Source: Flammulina velutipes | Lineage: Eukaryota > Basidiomycota > Agaricomycetes > Agaricales > Physalacriaceae | Direction: 5' to 3' | Length of the DNA stretch: 64,000 nucleotides | Assembly (NCBI GenBank): GCA_011800155.1 | Contig: CM022370.1 | Coordinates: forward strand, 2,542,001 to 2,606,000 | In this document: one piece after another, positions 54,842-64,000 of the stretch | Numbering within the stretch: position 1 is the stretch's first letter | Layout: every line of letters starts with the position of its first letter | Position numbers and translations under genes: made by a program | Notes under the pieces: model-generated | Seen by the model: the letters and a program-made list of their open reading frames with translations, nothing else | Databases searched by the model: none | Told to the model about the DNA's origin: nothing

Positions 54842-55750
54842 TCAAACAGATAAAGAGACATCGTTCAGTCTCGCTGTTAGTCGTTCTTCAACCGACTGCA
54901 CTTCCGAATCCTTCTCCTCCTTCCTCCGCATCTCCATAAGGACTTCCTCCAAACTCCCTTCCTTGCGCATCTGAGCCTGATCACGGTCTCGAAGTGCGGG
55001 GCGCCCAGCATAGCACGTCTCGTTCTCCATACCCCACGCCCAAGGAAGATGTTTATGGAGTAAGAGGGCAAACATGGAGTAGTGCCAAAGCGATGTTTCC
55101 TCTTGAGGGGCTACTAATAAAGTACTTCAAGGCGGCGTGCAAACTGAGGCATGGATGTAGAGGTGTTTCGACGAGCGTACGCACGGCTCGTCGTTTGGCC
55201 CGTATATCGCAAGGCCGGGCGCGAAGAATAGACGATATGTGTATAGGTCCTGCATGGGAAAAAACTGCAGGGGGTGAATAGCGCCAATATTAACGTGGCG
55301 CACATAATTGGTTGAGCTTGTAATTTACCTCGCTGAAACGAACACGTTCGAGTTTACCTTGATGATAGTTCTTAGTCAACTTATCGAGCATGAGTGCGAG
55401 TATGTCTTCGTCGGGTAACAGAGCTAACTTGTCACGCGTCATGAGTTTTACCAGGTCCATCCGTACTGTCGGAGGCGTGAGCACATAGAAGGATTGAAGA
55501 AATAAGCTTAACGCACGACGAGCTTTGGACATGTGTGACCTCATTAATTCTGGGACGTAGCCTCTCCTCAGGCCCATGCAATATTCGAGAGTATCAAGCT
55601 GAAAGACGATGTTGAGAATGGGGCGCATGATAACGTTCAGGTTTTACTCACATCTCTCGTGGCGAATACGTCGTTAAGGACTGGATATTTATAAAAGGGT
55701 GCAATAAGGTTGATGTGCAGGTGGTCTGTCGGCATTGCGTGCGCTAACAT
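54842..55750 (-). pseudogene. Unrecognised gene family, copy 2, frame-shifted
   Basis: Begins at the ATG at 55750 (an in-frame ATG follows at 55735), with MPTDHLHINLIAPFYKYPVL, then LDTLEYCMGLRRGYVPELMR, VRMDLVKLMTRDKLALLP and GKLERVRFSE in intact frames. In the last exon the matching parts DLYTYRLFFAPGLAIYG, TLVETPLHPCLSLHAALKYF and LWHYSMFALLLHKHLPWAWG fall in three different frames. The first change comes from a 10-nt loss compared with copy 1 next to CCGTGCGTACG. A distal frame continues to a stop at 54842 with a Glu/Arg-rich tail. Two frame changes make a pseudogene likely, although a shortened product is possible. Family function unknown. Confidence 0.6.
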
Positions 55751-56397
55751 GGCGGTTGAGAGAGAAGTGGAAGGGCGTTGAGACCAACAAATCGTGTGCC
55801 GTAGCTTGATGTTATATGTCCAATTAGAGAGACATCTCTTATAACCCAAGCTCAAGCTCAAGAACGACTAGGAAGGAATATTGAACGTCGAATGAGATGG
55901 TAAGTATAGCGAGCCAAAATGTACCGGTGTTTAGACAATTGATGCACTGTGCATGAGGGAAATCTGCGGAGAAGTTGGAGTGAGCAAAGGGTCCTATGGC
56001 AACTGTGAATTTGTTCAATGAACGAATGGGCTAACAGCAAATTCGGAGTTGAGCACTTTTGTTGGTCGACGCGGGTGGGAGAGTGAATGGAGCGTGACGC
56101 GTCGACCCTTAATCGCATCCGTATTAGGCACCACTCAGCGCTCAGCTTCAAGTCGACTCGGAAGTCTATTAGCGGGTGCAAATTTCCCCTCAGGAAAGTT
56201 CACCCAGCGCAACGAAGTACGCCAAGCGTGAGCTTCAATCTTCAAGGTTCCCCCGAGATCAGACTTGAAACAACGAATGACGTCGTTTCAAGACCATTTC
56301 TTTGGCCAAGGCACTCTTGTACGTACCACCACCACCACCACCAACCGCGCGATTAGTCTTCTCCTTGTTGGCATCCCCCATCGGTCGGATTTCCTTA
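55751..56397. other. Divergent intergenic region before PNS1
   Basis: Separates copy 2 of the unrecognised family (minus) from PNS1 (plus). No gene was recognised. Confidence 0.4.
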
Positions 56398-58625
56398 ATG
56401 GCGACCTACCAAAACCAGCAATGGGGACCACCTCCTCAAGCGTACCCTCCTCATAACCAAGCCACGGCTCCGTATCCCGGTCCTACGCCAACCTACGGAC
56501 AACCAATCCCTCAACAACAACCTTTCGTCTCGGATACGAAAAACCCGTACGAGGGAGATAGATTCAAGCCCAAGAAACGCCTCAATGATCCTTTCTTCCT
56601 TGTCTTTTTTATCTTACAGGTCGGTACGCCATATTTCGCGCCGCTACACTCTCATGATCATACCATAGTTTATTGGATTTGCCGTCCTTTCCGCCATAGC
56701 TATCCAGTCCTGGGTAGCCCAAGGGGGATTAGGCGGTGGACTAGGGAAGCCTGGGTCTACGACTGGTTCTGCAGTCACGTTGAACAGGCATGTTTCGCAA
56801 TAACTTGGCGTCCATTGAATCATGACAGATCCCTAGAGCTACCGTCTATCTTCTCCTTCTCGTTACCGCAGCTGCGCTTCTCTTGTCAACGGCGTATTTG
56901 ATGCTCACGAGAATGTTCACAAAGCAAATTATGCACATCACGCTCATCTTGACCATCGCGTTGAACATGTACGTTCCTCCCTTCTGTTACACGCATATGC
57001 TAAGCTTCACACAGTGGGATTTGTGTATACTATTGGATCACGAAGTACTACTGTACGTCGCGTCCTACGTGCAACGTCTCATTTTCTCATCTCTCCGTAG
57101 CTGGCGCCATAATCTTCACAATCATCGCCGTTCTCTCCGTTCTTTCATACTGGGGCTTCAGGTCGCGTATCCCATTGGCGTCTCTGCTACTTCAAGTAGT
57201 CATGGATGTTTCTAAGCATCACATGAGCGTGTACGCGGTTGCGATGTCGGCACTCTTCTTACAGGCAGCGCTATGTGTTTGGTTCACCTTCACTGCTATA
57301 GCGACGTACTCCAAATGGACTCCTGGAAGCCCTGGTTTGTCGATCCGACTTCTTGCTTGATGTTGCGCTGAGAAAAATTTCCAGCATGCGATGCCTCAGC
57401 TTGTTCGAGCGGAAAAGTTGCAGGTCTTATATTCTTCGAGACGTTTTCTTTCATCTGGACATCACAAGTTATCGGAAATGTCGCTCTTGCGACTCTTGCT
57501 GGGGGACCTTATGGTTCTTGGTACTATTTTGGCCCGAGAAGCATGGGCGAGATGGTAAGTCAACGCATCTTTGGTACGAAGAAGTTGGCACTGACGCAGT
57601 GTCATAATTAGCCAAAGCATCCTACATTATCGGCTCTAGGACGAGCTTCGACTTTGTCTTTAGGCTCAATCGCCTTCGGATCTCTCATTGTGACGATTCT
57701 TGAACTCATCAAAATGATCTTACAAGCTGTGCAAAGCAATGCTAACGCAGAAGGCCATCGTAAGTGGTCACATATTGGACGAAGACGAAGGATGTTTAGA
57801 GTTCTCTAGCTGTCGAGGCATGTCTTGCTTGTTGCGCCGCTTGTTTTGTCGGCTGTCTTCAGTCTATGGTGGAGTACTTCAACAGATATGCTTACATTGA
57901 GATTGGTTCGTGCCTCCGGGATATTCTACAGCTATCCACACTAACACCCGATTTTTAGCACTGTACGGGAAGCCTTATATCGCTGCAGCCAAGGACACGT
58001 GGAGGCTTTTTAAAGACCGAGGCATCGATGCCTTGGTCAACGATTCTCTCGTCGGGATGAGTAAGTCCTGGCATAACACTATCCAAAGCTCTTCCTTATC
58101 TTGTCTCCAATAGCAATGACTTGGGGCGCATATGCCATTGGACTGTCCTGTAGTCTATTCGCCTACCTCTACCTACGATGTAAGTCCCCATGCGTCTTGC
58201 TTCTATGTATTGGCTTGCTGAACACCGGCTAGTCACATCGCCCTCATACAACGATGACGGGCAGTACACGGCGCCTATTCTTCTATTCGCATTCCTCATT
58301 GGACTCCAGTGTTGTAAGAAATATCGTCCTTTCCAATTTGGCACAGCTGAAATGTATTAACAGCTTTGACGTTATCTTCTGCGGTTGAAGCTGGAGTGTC
58401 TACAATGTAAGTCTGTCACGCCAATCCGTAGTGTTGATTCTCACCCATCACTCTTCCAGCTTCGTCGGCTTAGGAGAAGACCCCCAGGTTCTTGCTATTC
58501 GTGCCCCAGAGTTGTTTGGAGTAAGCATCTTGATAGAGTGCACGCTTTATTGTACTCACAAGTCCGTCGTTTAGATGATCGCCGCCACATATCCACATGT
58601 TACCCGTGGGGTGCCACATACATGA
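56398..58625 (+). CDS. PNS1: PNS1/CTL choline-transporter-like membrane protein
   Basis: Seen: a cytosolic N-terminus rich in Pro, Gln and Tyr (MATYQNQQWGPPPQAYPPHN) with NPYEGDRFKPKKRLNDPFFL, then helices joined across about a dozen introns: TVYLLLLVTAAALLLSTAYL, YWGFRSRIPLASLLLQVVMD, KHHMSVYAVAMSALFLQAAL, AIATYSKWTPGSP, QVIGNVALATLAGGPYGSWY, RASTLSLGSIAFGSLIVTIL and YIAAAKDTWRLFKDRGIDAL. It ends in the typical FGMIAATYPHVTRGVP. Known: PNS1 and animal CTL proteins are plasma-membrane or mitochondrial transporters of choline-like solutes; yeast PNS1 does not itself seem essential for choline uptake. The motif order is complete and no break is seen. It lies among pieces of the unrecognised family but has no evident relation to them. 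Confidence 0.88.
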
Positions 58626-58860
58626 TGACGACTATTGACCTCTTGATATCACGATGCATGGCCACTTGTAGTTTTTTTCACGTTGTTTCGTTTTCCTAGC
58701 GTGATAATTTGAATTACTGATATTTCAATGTCACACGGGTATGTGCTACCGAGGATCAACACATCGACATACGATGCTAAGAAAACTCTTCCAAGAATGA
58801 ACCTTCCTCTCCCCTCTGATTATATGAATCAAGCTCCCTTCTTTGACCGTCCGGAGCTCA

Positions 58861-59593
58861 TCACGTCAAACACTGTCTGTTCGTAGGGTCGAACAAATCC
58901 ACCACGTCCACGGAACAGCTCTTCTGAGTAAAGCATATATCCAATGGTAACTCATCAGATGTACAGGCTGTCCCTCGGGGCGTCCTCCGATGCCATGCGC
59001 AAAGGTTGCTTAAGGTAGCATAGACGGTGAAACATGGATGTACAGATGCCTCGACCAGCGTCTCGCCAGACACGCAGGGCTCCGTAGATGATGAGGCCCT
59101 CAGCGATGAATATCTGGTACATGTACGTTGGCTTCAAAAGATGAACTACCCAGTGTGAATATGTATATGAAAGAGTAAAAGCCGAACCTCGTCGTAGCGA
59201 ACGCGGCCGATATTTCCCTGCGCCTGGTTCTGTTTGAATGTGTGGATATCTTTCTTTGGGTACGAGGGCCCACTTGTTCTTTTTGAGGTGGCGAGGTCGT
59301 CGCGTGCTAGAAACGATCAGTTGGGACTTGCAATTGATACTTGAGTTGGTGATACTCACAAGAGAATTGACATTGGCTCGTTTACATTAGACCGTCAAGG
59401 TCGCCTCGGCGCAGTCCCAGACAGTATTTGAAAGCATCAATCTAAGATGACGAGGTTGAGAATGCGTAGGATACGAGTGTTCAGCTAGACTCACAAAGGG
59501 TAAAATGTATCTTCGGTCGAGGATTGAATGATCAGAGGAATGCTCAGTAGAGCTAATGTAAAGCTGCTCTATTAGTATCACCTCTGCCGCCAT
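58861..59593 (-). pseudogene. Unrecognised gene family, copy 3, degraded
   Basis: Similar blocks lie on the minus strand. Near 59593 the reading MAAEVILIEQLYISSTEHSS leads across an intron to AFKYCLGLRRGDLDGLM and an in-frame TAA. Farther on, KKNKWALVPK parallels copy 1's TRDKWALVP, and GNIGRVRYDE lies in another frame. The last part keeps MYQIFIAEGLIIYG and SGETLVEASVHPCF in separate frames. With a stop and at least two frame changes, this is a pseudogene. Confidence 0.7.
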
Positions 59594-59772
59594 GGTTGTC
59601 TCTACGTGAAGAGGCGATCATCATATCTATCCTTTTCCGAGGATCTATTATCGGGTCCTGACAATTTTGAATTTCGAGCATCAACTCAATATCTTGAACC
59701 CAAAGCTCAACTCCAGTCAGGTTTGTACGTCTGCTACTGAAGACGCTGCTGGGTACTCGCCGCGCCACTTGT

Positions 59773-61898
59773 TTAGCTGGATTTATCGAATTTCTGATCC
59801 GTTGTTCTCAAATCCTCTGCCCACGCCACAGCGTCACGTCTCCCTTTTTCGACATCCACCATGAACCAGATGACCAGAGATGCACACGTGCACAAAGCGA
59901 ACAGGAATGGGAAGCCCATCCAGTTGTTGCCGGTATCATCGATGATAGCCTGTATAACGTTCGGCCCAATCATCGACGAAGCGCGGTTGGACAATCCAAA
60001 CAATCCGAAGAACTGTGTCTCTCTCAGCTAACGCCGATTTCCAAGAGAGTCAAAATAGGTACGCACCATGTTATCGAAGCCGGGTGGTGTCAATTCCGCC
60101 ATCATCGTTTGCGAAAAAGCGTAATATGGCGCTTGGAAGAGGCCAAAGATAACGTTATAGAACCAGAATTCCCAGACGTTGTGGAATCTAACGGGACGTG
60201 AGGAGTACGTCGGGCCATCATAAGATTGCAACCCACCCAATGGTCTTCGTCCAGAGACCTATCATGCCCCACAATGGGATGAGAATGGTAACTACATTGG
60301 TGACTATGAACTTGAAAGTCTGTCAGTATTGCAAACTAGAAGGAGATTTGTTTTCCAACCATTCTTTTTGTGCGAATCTTCCAATATTTCTGGATGTACC
60401 AGAATCCTAGCGTGCTAGCAGTCGACGTGATCGCCTGCGCGAGTCCCAGATAGGTGTTCTGCAGGAAACTAAAATGGAACTTCTCGTTCTGACAGATAGA
60501 AACAAGTGTTCCAGTTGTATTCAATCCCTATAGAACGCGCTGTGAGCAAGACGGTAATGTGAAGAAGGGTGGACATACATCAGCGAGAAGGAAAAAAGCG
60601 AACAAGTAGATAAAAGTGTACGGCAGCTTTCTGTACTGCTTCAACGCTTTCCATATCTGCTTCCAGCCAACTGTGAGATAATGTTCGCCCTTTGGGACAG
60701 GGGGACCAGGGCGAGGTTGTTGGAAGATGAACCACCAAATTCCGGTTAGAACCCAGTATGAATTCGTGCTATTATTGTTCATGAGACGGTGTTAAGTTAC
60801 CGCCAGATAAGGGTGACCCACAGAACGATAACGTAGTTGTTGACCCGATTATTGCTGGCGAGAGGTAGTAGAATGGAGAGGTTGAGACAGAGCGTCACAA
60901 TGTATCCAATGTTGCTGTGGGTCTGAAAACTAAGGTCAGATAAAGCTGAGAATGAAGGTAAATTGGACATACGGTGCTGATGTTACTGATCCTGTTCTTT
61001 TCTAGACTTTCTTCCCGTTCGTATTCCTCTCTTGTCACCTCGCCATCCTCGTATTTCCTGAGCAATTCACGGGCATGGGCGGTATTGCGAGCGAGGCGAG
61101 GGAAGACGGCTGCGTAGAAGACTAGTGTCGCGCCGTACGAAATGAAACCGATCATGTAAAGGGCCATTGCAACACCCCAACGCGACGGTTCTATAAAAAG
61201 ATCAACACAAAGAACTAGGTGCGTACGCTTCACATCACGAAACGTACCTGTGAGACTCATGCTGGCAAATTGGGCAGCCCAGCAAATGCATGTGATGACA
61301 AGCAAGAGCCAACGACCAAAGGTTCCATAATCTGCTGCTGAGCCTATGGTAGTGAAGATTAAGGTCATGATCTGAAGAATTACATTAGAGCAAGATGAAA
61401 TAGACGAGATGCAACTAACGGCGAAGCTTCCGCCGTTCGCGACAAGAACGACGCTAGACACTGATTTGGTTCCGCCCGACCATGGTACTACGCATTGTCC
61501 GGATGCGCCCTCTGCATTGCATGAAGAACCAGGACCTTTCACTGGGTCGAACCCGGCAGCAGTGGCAAGGGACTGGAAGAGCGTCATGGAGTATCCGTTT
61601 GGACCGACACCCTAATTACAGGACATGAGTAGACTTCAGATAACAGATTACAACCATCTTACATTGTCACCGTTGTAGTACACTTTGATAAGGTCTATGA
61701 AGTGATTTTTTCGCGAACATGACAAGTAGACGCACAGTAGTAGCTCCATAGTTCGCGTCTCGTCACGACTGGTTCGTCCTTGCTGATAGACGAAACGAAT
61801 TGGATGCCTCCAGAGCGTTTGACGTCTGTATCGTCCTCAATGGGAATCTTGTCATCTTCAACATGGAGAGCGGGAACTGGGTCGAGAGCTTCAGACAT
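59773..61898 (-). CDS. Atg22-like vacuolar membrane transporter
   Basis: Seen: starts MSEALDPVPALHVEDDKIPI (61898), with an acidic cytosolic N-terminus ending RRELWSYY. Then come GVGPNGYSMTLFQSLATAAG, a lumenal stretch with cysteines (SSCNAEGASGQCVVPW) and many helices: LLLVITCICWAAQFASMSLT, RWGVAMALYMIGFISYGATL, YWVLTGIWWFIFQQPRPGP, GLAQAITSTASTLGFWYIQK and NVIFGLFQAPYYAFSQTMMA, followed by GLFGLSNRASSMIGPNVIQA. The C-terminus ends in LVIWFMVDVEKGRRDAVAWA. Known: Atg22 is a major-facilitator vacuolar protein that exports amino acids released by autophagy. The GLSNRASS...GP motif is typical of Atg22 proteins. Fungi often carry several Atg22-like genes, so this may be a paralogue rather than the founding gene. 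Confidence 0.87.
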
Positions 61899-62188
61899 GA
61901 TGGCAAGAAACTGGAAACAAGCTAACCTGAAGCATATTTTTAGAGTCTCGTGCAACTGGCACGCGGAGAAGATGATAAGGCTGCCTAAGGGCTGCTTGAT
62001 GGGTTCTATATTATGATTATGAAGACAGATGGGAGGCGATTCAGGATATGTTCCGCAACTGATGCTTTTGCTCCAATAGAGCAAGCTATGTGGTCAGACT
62101 GACAGAGAACAAGTGAATTTAAGTCAATGCTGGTCAAAGTCGAAGTTAAGCGCGCGTGACCATTCGTGACCGTCACTCACATATCTTT
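61899..62188. promoter_or_regulatory. Divergent promoter of Atg22-like and HYPK genes
   Basis: 290 bases between two start codons on opposite strands. No clear core element was seen on either strand. Confidence 0.4.
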
Positions 62189-62574
62189 ATGTCCCGAACC
62201 AACGGCAGGCCCGAGCCTGAAGTCATCGTGAACGTCTGTATACGCGCTCTGCCCATCGTTTAGCTCCGCTGACGGCGTATCCAGTATGCGGACGGATTCT
62301 CCTACGTGAAAGGTAGGATGGAGGACGCGTTCCGTACCGGAGGAATTCTGGAGAAAGGACCAGTCAAGCCCCCAAAAGATGCATTGGCGAGCGTCGTGAA
62401 AAAAGAGGATATCGATTTGATTGTACGTTAACCCTTTGCCCTCTATTCGACGTGGTTAACCTTACGAAACAGGTCAACGAATTCGAGATACCTCGTACAC
62501 AGGCGGAAAAGGCATTGTTGCAGCACAAGGGGGATATATCGGCCACGCTGAAGGCGCTGATATTTTCGTCTTGA
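62189..62574 (+). CDS. HYPK-like regulator of N-terminal acetyltransferase NatA
   Basis: Seen: exons 62189-62233, 62285-62422 and 62473-62574 make 94 residues. The protein begins MSRTNGRPEPEVIVNYADGF, includes a helix with LASVVKKEDIDLIVNEFEIP and ends in a UBA-type fold RTQAEKALLQHKGDISATLK. Known: HYPK binds NatA (Naa15/Naa10) on ribosomes, tunes its activity and acts as a chaperone-like factor. In the usual layout an inhibitory helix precedes the C-terminal UBA; the order is the same here. The UBA EFEIPRTQAEKALLQH core is well preserved. No membrane or signal features are seen. Frame and size leave little doubt about the model. Confidence 0.9.
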
Positions 62575-63051
62575 GAGTGAGTCTACCATTTCACAAAAGT
62601 GACAGCTGACTGATTGGCGGATACAGGTAGTAGCCACTTTGTGTATCCTTCAATGACCAAGACATACATCTTCTAATCGTTTAGTACCCGGAAAGCCAGG
62701 GAACGCAACGCCACATCAATCCTCCGAAAGCTTTCCTAGGTCATGATGGCACGGACAGCCCATAGTCGTCTTAGGATTCGAAAACGGCGACTTGACATCG
62801 GAGCTAACCTTCTACTTAGTATTCAAATCTGGCCATGAGGTCACATCGTGGTCACCCTCGTTCGGACGCAGTTAGTTAGCCTCGGACGATGGTGTTCACA
62901 AGAAGTGGATATCTGTAGTAATCGTACGTCGTCGTACTCGATCCGCAGCCATCTAAAAGCCTCGCCCAGAACGTTTATTCTCACAGATACCTTCCTTTCC
63001 AGTTCTTCCCACCGTGATCCTCTACTAAGCGCCCAGCGTTGGAATAGAAAT
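62575..63051. other. Intergenic region before the coiled-coil gene
   Basis: Between the HYPK stop and the start of the coiled-coil gene, both plus. Its open frames show no family features. Confidence 0.4.
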
Positions 63052-64000
63052 ATGAGCACCAAGCCCTCAACCATCCAGATTGATATCCCGATTACGCCAG
63101 CACCTTCTCCATCATCCAGTCCATCTCGAACGACCGCACGCAGCCGGACGTCTCTCACTATTCCCTCCACCTCTGACGATATTACTCGTAGTAGCAAGAC
63201 ATCAGATATGCAAACTTTCAAGAACAAAGGACCACCGCCTCCCAATCCTCCGAGTCCGGATATTGCATCGTTGGCGCAGCTCCTAACCGATATGAAGAAG
63301 GCATCCAAAGGGTTTGCCAACGTACTCGGCTCGTTTGAGACTGGGGCTGCCAAAGTCGCCAATGTAGGAGCAAATGTTAAAGCGTCGGAAGAGGTACGTC
63401 GTCTCCACTCACTTACAAATTTTACATTAACGTTCGCATGTCATAAAGATCGAGAGGCTCCGCAAGGCGCACGAGCAGCAGGTGGCATCTCACACAAGCG
63501 ACATCGAGCGGGTGCAACAGCAATTGCGGGAGAGAGTGAAAACAGCTGTTAAGGACCGACTGAGGCCATTCGTCCTTGATCAAGTTCGGAAATCTGTCGC
63601 ATCTCAGGTTAAAACGAAGGTGGAACAGCAGGTAAGTCGTTATCTATGCTGGCGATAACGCTACATCTCTAACGCAACACAGTTACGGCAACGATTGCCC
63701 GATAGATTGCGAGAGGATGCCATAACTCATCGTGAGCACATGCAAGAGATCCAAGTCCAACTACATAACATGTACGTTATTCCATAGTCCCAGTTATTCC
63801 ATAGTCCCAGTTCCTTACCCTTACGCTCTTTCTCTGCAGGGAGGCGCGGCGCGTGAATGGGATGCTAAGCAAGGCGGAACAATTGAAACCCTTGCTTCGC
63901 CTTCCCTCCCCATCCGCCTCCACACCCTTGAGTGCAAGAACTCCTGCGGTACTAGCAAGCCCTGACGATGTTCTGCCATCTCCCAAATTCCCTCGAAGCG
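63052..64000 (+). CDS. Coiled-coil protein, 3' end outside window
   Basis: Exons 63052-63393, 63449-63631, 63683-63771 and 63840-64000 read in frame to the right edge. The start MSTKPSTIQIDIPITPAPSP opens a Ser/Pro/Thr-rich part, followed by DIASLAQLLTDMKKASKGFA. A coiled coil follows (IERLRKAHEQQVASHTSDIE, ERVQQQLRERVKTAVKDRLR, KSVASQVKTKVEQQ, LRQRLPDRLREDAITHREHM), then another Ser/Pro-rich stretch at the window edge. The family is not recognised, and the missing 3' end may hold its decisive domain. A structural or complex-bound role is possible. Confidence 0.7.
63777..63810. repeat. Perfect 17-bp tandem duplication in an intron
   Basis: The unit TTATTCCATAGTCCCAG occurs twice in a row inside the third intron of the coiled-coil gene. 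Perfect identity suggests a recent slippage event. It lengthens the intron without affecting the splice sites. Confidence 0.9.

Noticed and set aside
1..64000. CRISPR arrays, rRNA, tRNA or intact transposons
   Set aside because: No regularly spaced repeats, no tRNA-like arms with a GGTTCRA box outside coding sequence, and no reverse transcriptase, integrase or transposase motifs were seen. A scan by eye can miss small RNAs.

Overview
This window is nuclear DNA from a basidiomycete fungus, most probably a mushroom-forming agaricomycete. The signs are dense genes on both strands, many introns of about 45-60 nt with GT/AG ends, and families typical of that group: a DUF6533 multi-pass protein, a Ptc7-like PP2C, a chitin-binding CBM5/12 protein, a small secreted protein, an HNH-nuclease-like protein and an OTT_1508-type deaminase-like protein. 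Gene models were built by hand from splice sites and reading frames. For most of them the summed exon lengths are a multiple of three.

The first 41.8 kb is mainly housekeeping. In order it holds: a chitin-binding protein (partial), a UBE3D-like HECT_2 protein with a long N-terminal extension, the splicing factor Sad1/USP39, an HMG-box factor, a glycine-rich RRM protein, an Hmt1-type ABC half-transporter, a DUF6533 protein, a 98-residue protein, a BAR-SH3 protein, the SWI/SNF SWIB subunit (SMARCD/BAF60), a DUF2461 protein, ribosomal protein uL11/RPL12, a Pho80-type cyclin, a Ksp1/Ran1-like kinase, UTP6, a disordered fungal protein, a divergent forkhead protein, MIA40 and a long disordered tail-anchored protein. 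Divergent pairs share short promoters: HECT_2/Sad1 (68 bp), UTP6/disordered protein (109 bp), MIA40/tail-anchored protein (151 bp), RPL12/cyclin (226 bp).

From 42.5 to 59.6 kb the window becomes accessory in character. A small secreted protein is followed by a deaminase-like gene, an unrecognised gene, an intact HNH-like gene, a truncated second copy of the unrecognised gene and a broken second copy of the deaminase-like gene. A diverged direct repeat of about 0.39 kb flanks the HNH gene. After Ptc7 and a DUF300 transporter with an apparent one-base frameshift come three copies of an unrecognised gene family, at least two of them degraded, placed around a PNS1 choline-transporter-like gene.

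The last 4.2 kb returns to conserved genes: an Atg22-like vacuolar transporter, HYPK and the start of a coiled-coil protein. No rRNA, tRNA, CRISPR array or intact transposon was recognised.
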